Of a stretch of DNA of 64,000 nt, positions 43,078 to 55,200 are shown piece by piece (the stretch's first letter is position 1; each line of letters opens with the position of its first letter). The position numbers were made by a program, and so were the translations under genes. This DNA is from Omphiscola glabra (lineage: Eukaryota; Mollusca; Gastropoda; Lymnaeidae): contig OZ024797.1 in the NCBI GenBank assembly GCA_964017045.1, positions 16,884,863 to 16,948,862 on the forward strand, given 5' to 3'. Under the pieces are notes generated by a model. That model was not told the DNA's origin and ran no database searches. It saw nothing but the letters and a program-made list of their open reading frames with translations.

Positions 43078-44240
43078 TACAGTAACAACTTGGGAAACCT
43101 CAATCTAGAAATCGCCGATGAGTGTGCCACGATCCGGACTCAAAGATGTCTTCTAAATGATCCCCCCACAACTATTCCTTGAATTTGTCCAACAGTAAAT
43201 TGCAACCACGTGACGAGTGTTACCAATCAGAAACACAGAACTAGTTGTATTGATTGACAGTCATGGTTTAACCCGAATGCTGTGAACAATCAACCACCGC
43301 CAGTTCAGGACAAGTTGCGCACATACAATGTATTTTAATTGATAGTATTATTCCAGTGACTTGCTTGGTCCCCGAAGACAAGGTCTTCTTACAACAGTCT
43401 GTAACAATGCACCCGAGCCCCGGGGCTTTTTAACGGCAGCACGTTCTTTTGTTCAAGTGCCGCCAAGCTAAAATTTAAACAATGGAGCCGAAGCACTGCT
43501 ACATACACGGCCACTCTACAGAGTTAGTTATTACAAACTGGTGGTATTTACAAACTAGTGGTGTTACAGACTTAGTTATTACAAACTAGTGGTGTTAAAG
43601 AGTTAGTTATTACAAACTAATGGTACTGGTGTTGTGCAGCGTTTATTAAAATAGTTAACACGGCGATAGTTTTAAACCAGTACACAATATTATGTGAACA
43701 AACATTCAAGGACTTTTAATTAAACAACCACTAAAAACAAAGCTTGCAGTTTAAATCATTTATAAAATGCAACGTGCCCCCCCCCCCTCTTTTGTCTCAC
43801 ATTTTTTCACGCCCCTGAACTATGATAAAATTCTAATGACACAAACACTTTTACACTTCAGATTTATTTCACCAACTATTTCAGAAAAAAAAAACACTAG
43901 AAAATATTACACACCAAACGCAATGGTGTTATATATCTTACAAAAAACCTCATTTAACGCATTTATCGGGAAGTTTAATTTGTGAAATCTGTGACACAAT
44001 ATTTCCATCATATTCCCCATGAAAACAGGAAAAAAATCGATTTTTTTTTTGGGGGGGGGGGGGGTTTGTCATCGACAACGCGTCTTTGTGCCAAGTTTAA
44101 GCTGGATAGGTTGACGGGAAGTGAGTCAATCAGCCTTCCGAAGATTTTGCCAGTGCGCCGTCCAGTTCAGCGAAGTTAATGTCAATGATATTACAAAACT
44201 CTATAAAAGACACGTCAATGTGTGCATGTATATAAAATTC
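43078..44240. other. Upstream region of the LRRC74-like gene
   Basis: The presumed promoter lies just right of 43077, but no TATA box at a convincing distance is seen. TTAGTTATTACAAACTAGTG-type short repeats occur at 43515-43640, and a T/G homopolymer run at 44040-44064. Confidence 0.45.
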
Positions 44241-44244
44241 TATA

Positions 44245-44735
44245 ACAAATATGTCTATATAGGTCAACTAACATTCTTTGGTTCAGTCTATATCGGTCAA
44301 CTAACATTCAATGGTTCAGTCTATATAGGTCAACTAACTATCAGTGGTTCAGTCTATATAGGTCAACTAACTATCAGTGGTTCAGTCTATATAGGTCAAC
44401 TAACATTCAGTGGTTCAGTCTATATAGGTCAACTAACATTCAATGGTTCAGTCTATATAGGTCAACTAACATTCAGTGGTTCAGTCTATATAGGTCAACT
44501 AACATTCAGTGGTACAATCTATATAGGTCAAATAACATTCAGTGGTTCATTCTATATAGGTCAACTAACATTCAGTGGTTCAGTCTAAATAGGTCAACTA
44601 ACATTCAATGGTTCAGTCTATATAGGTCAACTAACATTCAGTGGTTCAGTCTATATAGGTCAAATAACATTCAGTGGTTCAGTCTATATAGGTCAACTAA
44701 CATTCAATGGTTCAGTCTATATAGGTCAACTAATT
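44245..44735. repeat. 33-bp minisatellite, about 15 copies
   Basis: Units read TCTATATAGGTCAACTAACA then TTCAGTGGTTCAG, with small variants. The plus-strand frame with repeating SVYIGQLTFSG is a by-product. Confidence 0.95.
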
Positions 44736-44767
44736 ATTCCAATTATTCCTAAACATTATGTTATAAT

Positions 44768-47416
44768 GACATCTAGCACTATCATTGACTCAAGCTTTGG
44801 CTAGTGGGTTGAATGGTGTGACATCTAGCACTATCATTGACTCAAGCTATGGCTAGTGGGTTGAATGGTGTGACATCTAGCACTATCATTGACTCAACCT
44901 ATGGCTAGTGGGTTAAATGGTGTGACATCTAGCACTATCATTGACTCAAGCTATGGCTAGTGGGTTAAATGGTGTGACATCTAGCACTATCATTGACTCA
45001 AGCTATGGCTAGTGGGTTGAATGGTGTGACATCTAGCACTATCATTGACTCAAGCTATGGCTAGTGGGTTGAATGGTGTGACATCTAGCACTATCATTGA
45101 CTCAAGCTATGGCTAGTGGGTTGAATGGTGTGACATCTAGCACTATCATTGACTCAAGCTATGGCTAGTGGGTTGAATGGTGTGACATCTAGCACTATCA
45201 TTGACTCAACCTATGGCTAGTGGGTTAAATGGTGTGACATCTAGCACTATCATTGACTCAAGCTATGGCTAGTGGGTTGAATGGTGTGACATCTAGCACT
45301 ATCATTGACTCAAGCTATGGCTAGTGGGTTGAATGGTGTGACATCTAGCACTATCATTGACTCAAGCTATGGCTAGTGGGTTGAATGGTGTGACATCTAG
45401 CACTATCATTGACTCAACCTATGGCTAGTGGGTTAAATGGTGTGACATCTAGCACTATCATTGACTCAAGCTATGGCTAGTGGGTTGAATGGTGTGACAT
45501 CTAGCACTATCATTGACTCAAGCTATGGCTAGTGGGTTGAATGGTGTGACATCTAGCACTATCATTGACTCAAGCTATGGCTAGTGGGTTGAATGGTGTG
45601 ACATCTAGCACTATCATTGACTCAAGCTATGGCTAGTGGGTTGAATGGTGTGACATCTAGCACTATCATTGACTCAAGCTATGGCTAGTGGGTTAAATGG
45701 TGTGACATCTAGCACTATCATTGACTCAAGCTATGGCTAGTGGGTTAAATGGTGTGACATCTAGCACTATCATTGACTCAAGCTATGGCTAGTGGGTTGA
45801 ATGGTGTGACATCTAGCACTATCATTGACTCAAGCTATGGCTAGTGGGTTAAATGGTGTGACATCTAGCACTATCATTGACTCAAGCTATGGCTAGTGGG
45901 TTGAATGGTGTGACATCTAGCACTATCATTGACTCAAGCTATGGCTAGTGGGTTGAATGGTGTGACATCTAGCACTATCATTGACTCAAGCTATGGCTAG
46001 TGGGTTGAATGGTGTGACATCTAGCACTATCATTGACTCAACCTATGGCTAGTGGGTTAAATGGTGTGACATCTAGCACTATCATTGACTCAAGCTATGG
46101 CTAGTGGGTTGAATGGTGTGACATCTAGCACTATCATTGACTCAAGCTATGGCTAGTGGGTTGAATGGTGTGACATCAAGCACTATCATTGACTCAAGCT
46201 ATGGCTAGTGGGTTGAATGGTGTGACATCTAGCACTATCATTGACTCAAGCTATGGCTAGTGGGTTGAATGGTGTGACATCTAGCACTATCATTGACTCA
46301 AGCTATGGCTAGTGGGTTAAATGGTGTGACATCTAGCACTATCATTGACTCAAGCTATGGCTAGTGGGTTAAATGGTGTGACATCTAGCACTATCATTGA
46401 CTCAAGCTATGGCTAGTGGGTTGAATGGTGTGACATCTAGCACTATCATTGACTCAAGCTATGGCTAGTTGGTTGAATGGTGTGACATCTAGCATTATCA
46501 TTGACTCAAGCTATGGCTAGTGGGTTGAATGGTGTGACATCTAGCACTACCATTGACTCAAGCTATGGCTAGTGGGTTAAATGGTGTGACATCTAGCACT
46601 ATCATTGACTCAAGCTATGGCTAGTGGGTTAAATGGTGTGACATCTAGCACTATCATTGACTCAAGCTATGGCTAGTGGGTTGAATGGTGTGACATCTAG
46701 CACTATCATTGACTCAAGCTATGGCTAGTGGGTTAAATGGTGTGACATCTAGCACTATCATTGACTCAAGCTATGGCTAGTGGGTTGAATGGTGTGACAT
46801 CTAGCACTATCATTGACTCAAGCTATGGCTAGTGGGTTGAATGGTGTGACATCTAGCACTATCATTGACTCAAGCTATGGCTAGTGGGTTGAATGGTGTG
46901 ACATCTAGCACTATCATTGACTCAACCTATGGCTAGTGGGTTAAATGGTGTGACATCTAGCACTATCATTGACTCAAGCTATGGCTAGTGGGTTGAATGG
47001 TGTGACATCAGCACTATCATTGACTCAAGCTATGGCTAGTGGGTTAAATGGTGTGACATCTAGCACTATCATTGACTCAAGCTATGGCTAGTGGGTTAAA
47101 TGGTGTGACATCTAGCACTATCATTGACTCAAGCTATGGCTAGTGGGTTGAATGGTGTGACATCTAGCACTATCATTGACTCAAGCTATGGCTAGTGGGT
47201 TGAATGGTGTGACATCTAGCACTATCATTGACTCAAGCTATGGCTAGTGGGTTGAATGGTGTGACATCTAGCACTATCATTGACTCAAGCTATGGCTAGT
47301 GGGTTGAATGGTGTGACATCTAGCACTATCATTGACTCAAGCTATGGCTAGTGGGTTGAATGGTGTGACATCTAGCACTATCATTGACTCAAGCTATGGC
47401 TAGTGGGTTGAATGGT
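44768..47416. repeat. 52-bp minisatellite, about 51 copies
   Basis: Units read GTGACATCTAGCACTATCAT, TGACTCAAGCTATGGCTAGT and GGGTTGAATG. They are nearly identical; the main variants are GGGTTAAATG and CAACCTATGG, and one unit lacks a base (GACATCAGC near 47008). Variant units recur in similar order, pointing to multi-unit amplification. Confidence 0.97.
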
Positions 47417-47597
47417 TGGGCGAATACACATTTTTTTGTTTTATTTAATTATTGTGTGTTAATTTTTAAGTTCATGGTGTACAGCGTGGTGAGCCCAGCC
47501 CTAGGTTGGGGTACTACGCAAAAACTTCTTATAATAATAATAAAACATGTGTAACGATATACTTCAATTGTGTACCAAGCCCATTTAACATATCCTT

Positions 47598-47740
47598 GAC
47601 TTGTATACCTGGCTCATTTATCATGTTCTTTACTTCTATAACCAAACTATTTATCATGACCTTGACTTGTATACCTAGCTCATTTATCATGTTCTTCACT
47701 TGTACACCTAGCTCATTTCTCATGATTTGGCCTGTTCACT
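47598..47740. repeat. Imperfect 33-bp repeats
   Basis: Four diverged copies contain CTTGTATACCTAGCTCATTT and ATCATG. Confidence 0.7.
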
Positions 47741-47754
47741 TAGCCGGTTCATAG

Positions 47755-48037
47755 GGTTACCGGAAATTTGATCGAAAGAAATTTCGTCGACGGAAAATTG
47801 ATTGACGGAAATTTGATCGAACGGAAATTTGGTCGAATCTTTTTTTCAGTTCAGACGTTAAAATTTTCGTCAAATTTCTTTTTTAACGCACTATACTATA
47901 TAGTAAAACAAAATAATGCGTTGAAAAAGAAATTTGGCGCACAATTTTAAAGTATAAACTAAAAAAAAGATTCGATCAAATTTCCGTCGATCAATTTTCC
48001 GTCGACGAAATTTCTTTCGATCAAATTTCCGGATACG
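47755..48037. mobile_element. Foldback MITE, copy 3, perfect 9-bp TSD
   Basis: It starts GGTTACCGGAAATTTGATCG and ends TTTCCGGATACG, with GGTTCATAG on both sides (47746-47754 and 48038-48046). The arms are long and nearly palindromic, with a short AT-rich spacer around CTATACTATATAGTA. Confidence 0.92.
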
Positions 48038-48046
48038 GGTTCATAG

Positions 48047-48245
48047 TGTTGTAAGTTGGACTAGTTTTAGTTGATATGTGATACTGTTGTAAGTTGGATT
48101 AGTTTTAGTTGATATGTGATAGTGTTGTAAGTTGGATTAGTTTTAGTTGATATGTGACAGTGTTGTAAGTTGGACTAGTTTTAGTTGATATGTGACAGTG
48201 TTGTAAGTTGGACTAGTTTTAGTTGATATGTGATAGTGTTGTAAG
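48047..48245. repeat. 38-bp minisatellite, five copies
   Basis: Units contain TGTTGTAAGTTGGACTAGTT and TTAGTTGATATGTGA. The array starts directly at the TSD of foldback copy 3. Confidence 0.9.
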
Positions 48246-48341
48246 AGAAAATATATATTTTTATAATCTTTTTTTCCCCACATACTAAGAAAAGGAAATC
48301 TTGTGCTAGTGAAAATATAACAAACTTCGGTAGCCATAGGC

Positions 48342-48524
48342 CAGTGATCGGAAAATCGCATGCGGCTCTTTAGCGAGCCGAGTGCGGCTCGGCCACACAT
48401 CGTTAGTGAATCCGAAAAACATGGTTGTTGACAGGTTCTTGAAAAGAAATTTGGCTCTCAAATTTTTTTAATCGTCCTGATGCTGAATATTGGCTCTTTT
48501 GACTAATCTGTTTGCCGATCACTG
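48342..48524. mobile_element. hAT-type MITE
   Basis: The ends CAGTGATCGGAAAATCG and TTTGCCGATCACTG form TIRs starting CAGTGATCGG. The flanks CCATAGGC and CCATAGCT agree at 6 of 8 positions. Inner GCGGCTCTTTAGCGAGCCG is palindromic. Confidence 0.75.
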
Positions 48525-49083
48525 CCATAGCTGCGGCAAAAGCTGCTGCCATAGCTGCTGCCATAGCTGCTGCCATAGCACGGCCGGGTTATATCCAAAT
48601 TCTCGTTACAGTGTTGTTCCACTTGACAGATATTGAATAATGACGTTTTGGCTCCCCCTTTTTAAAGCGCCCATGGTCTTCACCAAATTTGCGCCCCGTT
48701 TAGCCAGGTATTGCACATACAATTGTACGCCCCGTTTAGCCAGGTACTGCACACACTATTGCGTTTCCTGTAGATACCGCCCACTACATCCATGTTTACG
48801 CAAATCACTATTAAAGCTGCCATATTTATCCACTCCATTTCACACCTTCGCGTATGCCACGACGCCTGTCGCCTTCTTAAGTTCACAATTTCTCCAAGCT
48901 CGATCGCCAGATTGGACAGAAAGAAGTCAGGAAATGACACTATCTCCTACAAAAATACCACCACAGTTGTCTCTAGTAACCCCACCCACAGGGAAATCGA
49001 AGACGTTTCGCCTCACGTTTTTGACGTATTTTTGATTTAGTGGGAAACCAATAACGAGAACAAGATTTGACAACGGTGGCAGC

Positions 49084-49187
49084 GGGCTGCCAGTGAACGT
49101 GTGAGCAATCACGACTTATCTCACTGAACATCTGCAGGCTGCCAGTGAACGTGTGAGCAATCACGACTTATCTCGCTGAATATCTGT
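49084..49187 (+). repeat. 52-bp tandem duplication upstream of a TATA box
   Basis: GGCTGCCAGTGAACGTGTGA and GCAATCACGACTTATCTC occur twice (starting near 49085 and 49137). The duplicate ends about 25 bp before the TATA box of the secreted-protein gene, so it may be a duplicated proximal control element. Confidence 0.8.
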
Positions 49188-49208
49188 GTAATTACCCACG
49201 AAACAAAC

Positions 49209-49217
49209 TATATAAAG
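49209..49217 (+). promoter_or_regulatory. TATA box of the secreted-protein gene
   Basis: TATATAAAG lies about 78 bp before the ATG at 49288. Transcription would start near 49240, leaving a 5' UTR of about 50 nt. Confidence 0.6.
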
Positions 49218-49287
49218 AAGACTTGCTTTCCAAAGTACTTCACGCCGACAATAACTGCTCAGTCAAGACATCTTTGCTGATCCCGTT

Positions 49288-49293
49288 ATGAAG
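49288..49293 (+). CDS. Secreted-protein gene, exon 1 coding part
   Basis: The exon carries the 5' UTR from about 49240 and ends ATGAAG|GTAACG. Joined to exon 2 it gives MKMKPLVV. The ATG at 52297 in exon 2 could also serve as start. Confidence 0.65.
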
Positions 49294-52200
49294 GTAACGT
49301 ATTTTTGTTTGGTCTTTATTTCAGCGTTTGTTTGCGTGTATTGCTTTGTTTTTGTTTTTGTTGTTTTTTCTTTCTTCAATAAATATTTGTTTTTTCTTAA
49401 AATTTTTTTTTTTAAGCGTTAACGTTGATTTACAATCATCTTGTCTTTTCCCCTTTCCTCTTCTTTTATTGGGCTCTTCAATTACCATAACACTTTTACA
49501 CAAACATTAATACACTGACATTATTATACAAACCATAGCACCAAGTTCAACTCTATTTATTCAAATTACAATTACATTCCATGATACCACTAAAATGAAT
49601 TTTTGTCTGCTCTTAAACGGTTTTCGTATAATTTCGGATTTAAAAATAAATAAATTATGTTTTATAAATTGATTAGCTAAAAACGTTTGCGCTGGATCTG
49701 CGGCGTCAATTGAGTTGGTGTCACCCAGTGCGGTCAACTCTTGGCTTCAACCCAGGGTTGGTTTCTCCCAGTGCGATAAACTCTTGGTATACAACCTAGG
49801 GTTGGTTTCAACCAGTGCGGTAAACTCTTTGCTTCAACCTAGGGTGCGGGAAACCCATGGCGTCAACATAGAGTTGGTTTCCCCCAATGCGGTTTACTCA
49901 TGATGTCATCTTCCACATCGACCTCCCATGAGTCTGTCTGCGCAGGTGACAACCTACTCTGATGGCAACCCGTTTTCTTTGTAACCATCTAGGTGCCCCT
50001 CCCCCCAGTGTGTCACCTGGTGCTGTTCGCGCCTCTTACGACACCCAGTGACGCTTCTGTACTAAATTACTGCATCGTATCGATCCCACAACTTAACATA
50101 CCGCTGTTTATCTGTTGATCCACCCACAGCAACACCCTGATACACCCACAGCAACACCCTGATACACCCACAGCAACACCCTGATACACCCACAGCAACA
50201 CGTCATCAACACAGACACGGCGGGTAGACGGAGCTTGAAACAGTTGGATTGTGGCTCATCTAAGAGCAGGCAAACACGATCTGTGGTCTGTGGCTCATCT
50301 AAGAGCAGACAAACACCATCTGTGGTCCCACAGTGCCGACCAACCAGTGTCTAAAAGGAATGAAGCCCCAAGAAAAAAGTCCGGAGATTAATTCTTGTCA
50401 CCGGTTTGAAAACCCAGCGACGCCCGTGGTGCCAATCTGTAAATGAACATTTGATGTTTCCTTGAGTGCACCAGGCGCGTAGTCTGTACATGAACATTTG
50501 ATGTTCCCTTGTGTGCACCAGCCGCGTAATCTGTAAATGAACATTTGATGTTTCCTTGGGTGCACCAGCCGCGTAGTCTGTAAATGAACATTTGATGTTT
50601 CCCTTGTGTGCACCAGCCGCGTAATCTGTAAATGACCATTTGATGTTCCCTTGTGTGCACCAGCCGCGTAGTCTGTAAATGAACATTTGATGTTTCCTTG
50701 GGTGCACCAGCCGCGTAGTCTGTACATGAACATTTGATGTTTTCTTGGGTGCACCAGCCACGTAGTCTGTACATGAACATTTGATGTTTCCTTGGGTGCA
50801 CCAGCCGCGTAGTCTGTAAATGAACATTTGATGTTTCCCTTGTGTGCACCAGCCGCGTAATCTGTAAATGACCATTTGATGTTCCCTTGTGTGCACCAGC
50901 CGCGTAGTCTGTAAATGAACATTTGATGTTTCCTTGGCTGCACCAGCCGCGTAGTCTGTACATGAACATTTGATGTTTTCTTGGGTGCACCAGCCGCGTA
51001 GTCTGTACATGAACATTTGATGTTTCCCTGGGTGCACCAGCCGCGTAGTCTGTACATGAACATTTGATGTTTTCTTGGGTGCACCAGGCACGTAGTCTGT
51101 AAATGAACATTTGATGTTTTCTTGGATGCACAAGGCACGTAGTCTGTAAATGAACATTTGATGTTTTATTGGGTGCACCAGGCACGTAGTCTGTAAATGA
51201 ACATTTGATGTTTTCTTGGGTGCACCAGGCACGTAGTCTGTAAATGAGCATTTGATGTTTCCTTGTGTGCATCAGGCACGTAGTCTGTAAATGAACATTT
51301 GATGTCCCTTGTGTGCACCAGCCGCGTAGTCTGCAAATGAGCATTTGATGTTTCCCTTGTGTGCACCAGCCGCGTAGTCTGCACATGAACATTTGATGTC
51401 CCTTGTGTGCACCAGCCGCGTAGTCTGCAAATGAACATTTGATGTCCCTTGGGTGCACCAGCCGCGTAGTCTGCACATGAACATTTGATGTTCCCTTGTG
51501 TGCACCAGCCGCGTAGTCTGTACATGAACATTTGATGTTCCCTTGAGTGCACCAGCCGCGTAGTCTGCACATGAACATTTGATGTTCTCATGTGTGCACC
51601 AGCCGCGTAGTCTGCACATGAACATTTGATGTTCCCTTGTGTGCACCAGCCGCGTAGTCTGCAAATGAACATTTGATGTCCCTTGGGTGCACCAGCCGCG
51701 TAAGGAAGGGAATCCTCTGACTGGGAAACAGTTATTGTATTCATCAAACCACACCGCACAGTACTGGTGGTTTCGTGAAGTCCAACGAAAACCATTATTG
51801 TAAGTTTGTTTGGGTTTTGGCGTCAAAAATAAAAATGACACCCAGTCAGTGGCGTAGCGAGCTTACCTCGCGCCCTATGGGCACAATACCTTTTAAGCGC
51901 CCTCCCCCTATTCGAAAATCATACAATATTATATTTAAATATACCATTTGGCGTTCTTTGTGAGTAGCGCCCGGGGCATGATGCCCCCCTTGCCCTCCCC
52001 TCGCTACGCCACTGCACCCAGTTCTGTGGCGCCGCTCTAGGACTGCATCTTCGTTGGTGGTGAAAATAGTATTGAACTAAACAAACGAGGACTGCACACA
52101 CTTCCCGAGAAACCGCTTTCCGTAACTTTCCGTAACTTTCCGTAACTTTCCGCAACTTTCCGTAACTTTGCCTAACTTTCCGCAACTTTCACGTTCTCAT

Positions 52201-55200
52201 TGTTTTCATTTCCTGATTTTAAAAGTAGAAAAAAAGTAAAACATCCTTAATTATGTCATTAATTAGAGTAACTTTTGCTTGTTCTTGTTATTACAGATGA
52301 AGCCACTTGTTGTTGCCTTTCTTATTCTCGGTGTAGTTGTCTTGCTGGAGGCGAATCCTATTGACACAGGAAGTGGGGAAATTGGAACCAGAGCCAGCGC
52401 TTTAGACGAGAGAGGCCTTTTGGATGGTGTTTTGGGGGGTTTACTAGGAGGAGGAGAAAGTCAAGGAGGTGGCCTTTTGGGTGGTGTACTAGGTGGAGTT
52501 CCAGGAGGTGGCATTGTGGATAGTTTACTAGGACCAAGTGGCCTTGTGGGGGGTGTACTAGGACCAAGTGGCCTTGTGGGGGGTTTGCTAGGAGGAGGAG
52601 AAGGTCAAGGAGGTGGCCTTTTAGGTGGTTTACTAGGTGGAGGTGGAGGTTCGGGAGGTGGTCTGTTGAATGGTGTGCTAGGAACAACGGGCCTTTTAGG
52701 GGGTGTACTAGGTGGTGACCTTCTGGGGGGTTTACTGGGTGGAGGTAAATTGGGTGGTGGCCTTTTGGGTGGTTTACTAGGAGGAGCCAATGGCACGGGG
52801 CTACTCGGAGGACCCCTAAATGGGATACTTGGACCAAAGGGACTCGTCGGGAGTTTACTTGGTGGAAGGGGAAACAGCAGTCTCCTCGGTGGCTTGCTTG
52901 GTGGAAATGGAGGACTTCTAGGGGGGCTAGTGGGGGAAGATGGTCTCATTGGTTTAGTGAACAAACTCCTTTGTCTTCTTACCCGCCTCGGGCTACAAAT
53001 CGTTATGGAACTGATCAGCAATCTTAAAATCGATAAAGTATTAGGAATGAACATGTTCTGCAAGGACCCTCGGGGCGGCGACCTTTTGTCCACCATTTTT
53101 AAAGATGGCGCCAATGTGCCACTTGCTGAGAAAGTCGTATGCCTAACAAACGCTATTGGCACAGAGCCCACAGTTGAATTACTTCAGAAATTGAACGTAA
53201 ACAATACGCTTCCATTTTTGAATGCCAATTGTTCTGGGGCCCCCCTATTGAAGCCCAACTCTACCGCTTCGGGCATTCTTACCAAACTACTGGGATCCCT
53301 CGATGCGAGCATGTTATCCCAATCACGCCTGAATGCTGTTGTCGAGCTGGCCAAACAACTCGATTCGGCGAAGTTACCAGATGTTACTACAGTCATCGCC
53401 CAGCTTTTATGTCTGCTCAAGCAGCTGCGTCTAGATGTTGTTGTAAGCCTCGTCAAAGACATGGGTCTGGATGTTGTTCTGAACATCACCAACACTCACT
53501 GCAAGGTCGGACAACCTCTGTTCGGTGACTTGACGCGTGCCACCGGCCTAACGCTACAGGAAGTAATCAGCAGCCTGGGATGTTTGATCAACCGTTTTGG
53601 TCTCGCGTACGTTGAAACTCGTATCGCACAAAATCAGCTTTCACTCCTCGTGAAGCTCAACTCCATGTGCAGCGCCCCAGGGGGTGGCGCACTAATCGAG
53701 TCTCTACTCAAGGGAGGGCTCAGCATGGAAATCCTGATAAAGATTGGTTGTATATTAAGCGGCCTTAAAATAGAATCCGATGTGCTTGACCTGGTCACGA
53801 GACTTGGCGCCGAGAAGCTAATCAAGTTGCAGGAAATCGCTTGCCCCGCTGGTTCTCCACTCTTTAACCTGACTTCCCCTACTGGTAGACTCGTCATTGA
53901 ACTTGTTCTTCGTTTCGGCACTGGCGCTGCTGCCAGCCTTAACGCATTAGACATACCAAGACTTGACAAAATCATTTCTTCTGTGACGGGTGTCGATTTT
54001 AAGACAATCATTGACAAACTTTACTGTTCCATCACACATTTGGGCTTCGTGGCGGCGATATACACATTAGGGTCACTTGGAGTTAGTGGCGCTTTCGGTT
54101 TGAGCACCAGTCTTTGTGATGCCGGCAATGGCTTGTCCAGCGACAATGCCCTCAAAATTTTAGTCGAAAACACGGGTCTTGAAACCCTGTTGGGTTTGAT
54201 CACCCAACTCGGTGTCGACTTTGTGGTGACGCTAGCGAACTTCCTGGTGGTCAATGGTAAATTTCTGGGGGCGGAACTGTTGAAAGAGATCCTCTGCGTC
54301 CTTCAGGCCATCGGTGTCCAGGCTTTAGTAGATATCTTCAAACAAACCGACCCCGCTAACTTTCGGGGGGTCTACAATTATTTTTGCCCCAAAGGACAAC
54401 CCCTCACACTTAGTGCCAATGCTGAGTTTTTTGGCAAAGCTGTCATCGACTGCTGGCCGGACGCCACACAAGAATGCGCAGAGTAAGTTTATGTTCTTGT
54501 TCTTCTCTGTTTTCACAAATTCTAACCATTTCACAGATCTTAAATCTTTTGTTGTTGTCATTCTAAAGTTTCTCAAAACAAAAAAAACAAAAACTATTTC
54601 TTCATATATTTTTGGGTCGTCGATTTTATTTGCCCAACGACTGGGTCTTCTTGTGGACTTTGAAAGAGAAAATCTTGGAGAAACTGAAATGAATTTTTTT
54701 CAAAGACAGTTTAGTAATAACTTGTTGAAAATACAAGGCATATTTTGATTTTGTTCATCTTACGGGAAGCAACTCCACATATCCGATATTTAATAATTTT
54801 GCATTCTTGTTACCTCCCATGAAATGTCTTAAAATTCAATATAGAAATAAAATAAGATAGTTTCATTAGACATATTTCGGCACCGGTAAACTTTAATAGA
54901 GCCGTGGGTGAAGGCTGTGTGCAAAATCAGAGCTCCTTATGACCTAACGTAGCTCTATATGCTCTAACGTAGTTTGCAAAGATCTTAAACACGAAGACAC
55001 CAATGCTCAGTTCACGCAACCAAATTTTCGTCAAATTTCTTTTTGAACTCATTAACACAAAAAGGTGCGCTCAAAAAGAAATTTGACAAACATTTCGACC
55101 AAAAAATTGATCGTGTGAACTGTGCATACGACCGAATCACAAAACGGTCCATAATACGTTTTATCAAAGCTGATACAAATGTCTCTTTGAAAATAATATA

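Noticed and set aside
44768..47416. CRISPR-like array
   Set aside because: Units are contiguous without unique spacers; it is a minisatellite in a eukaryote.
50351..51841. Minus-strand open frames of 189-396 codons (YRLRGWCTQGNIKCS repeats)
   Set aside because: By-product of the 47-bp array in intron 1 of the secreted-protein gene; three overlapping frames carry the same repeat and no exon flanks support them.
52358..53171. Minus-strand Pro-rich and His/Leu-rich frames opposite exon 2 of the secreted-protein gene
   Set aside because: Antisense shadows of the GGT-rich repeat coding for the Gly/Leu region.
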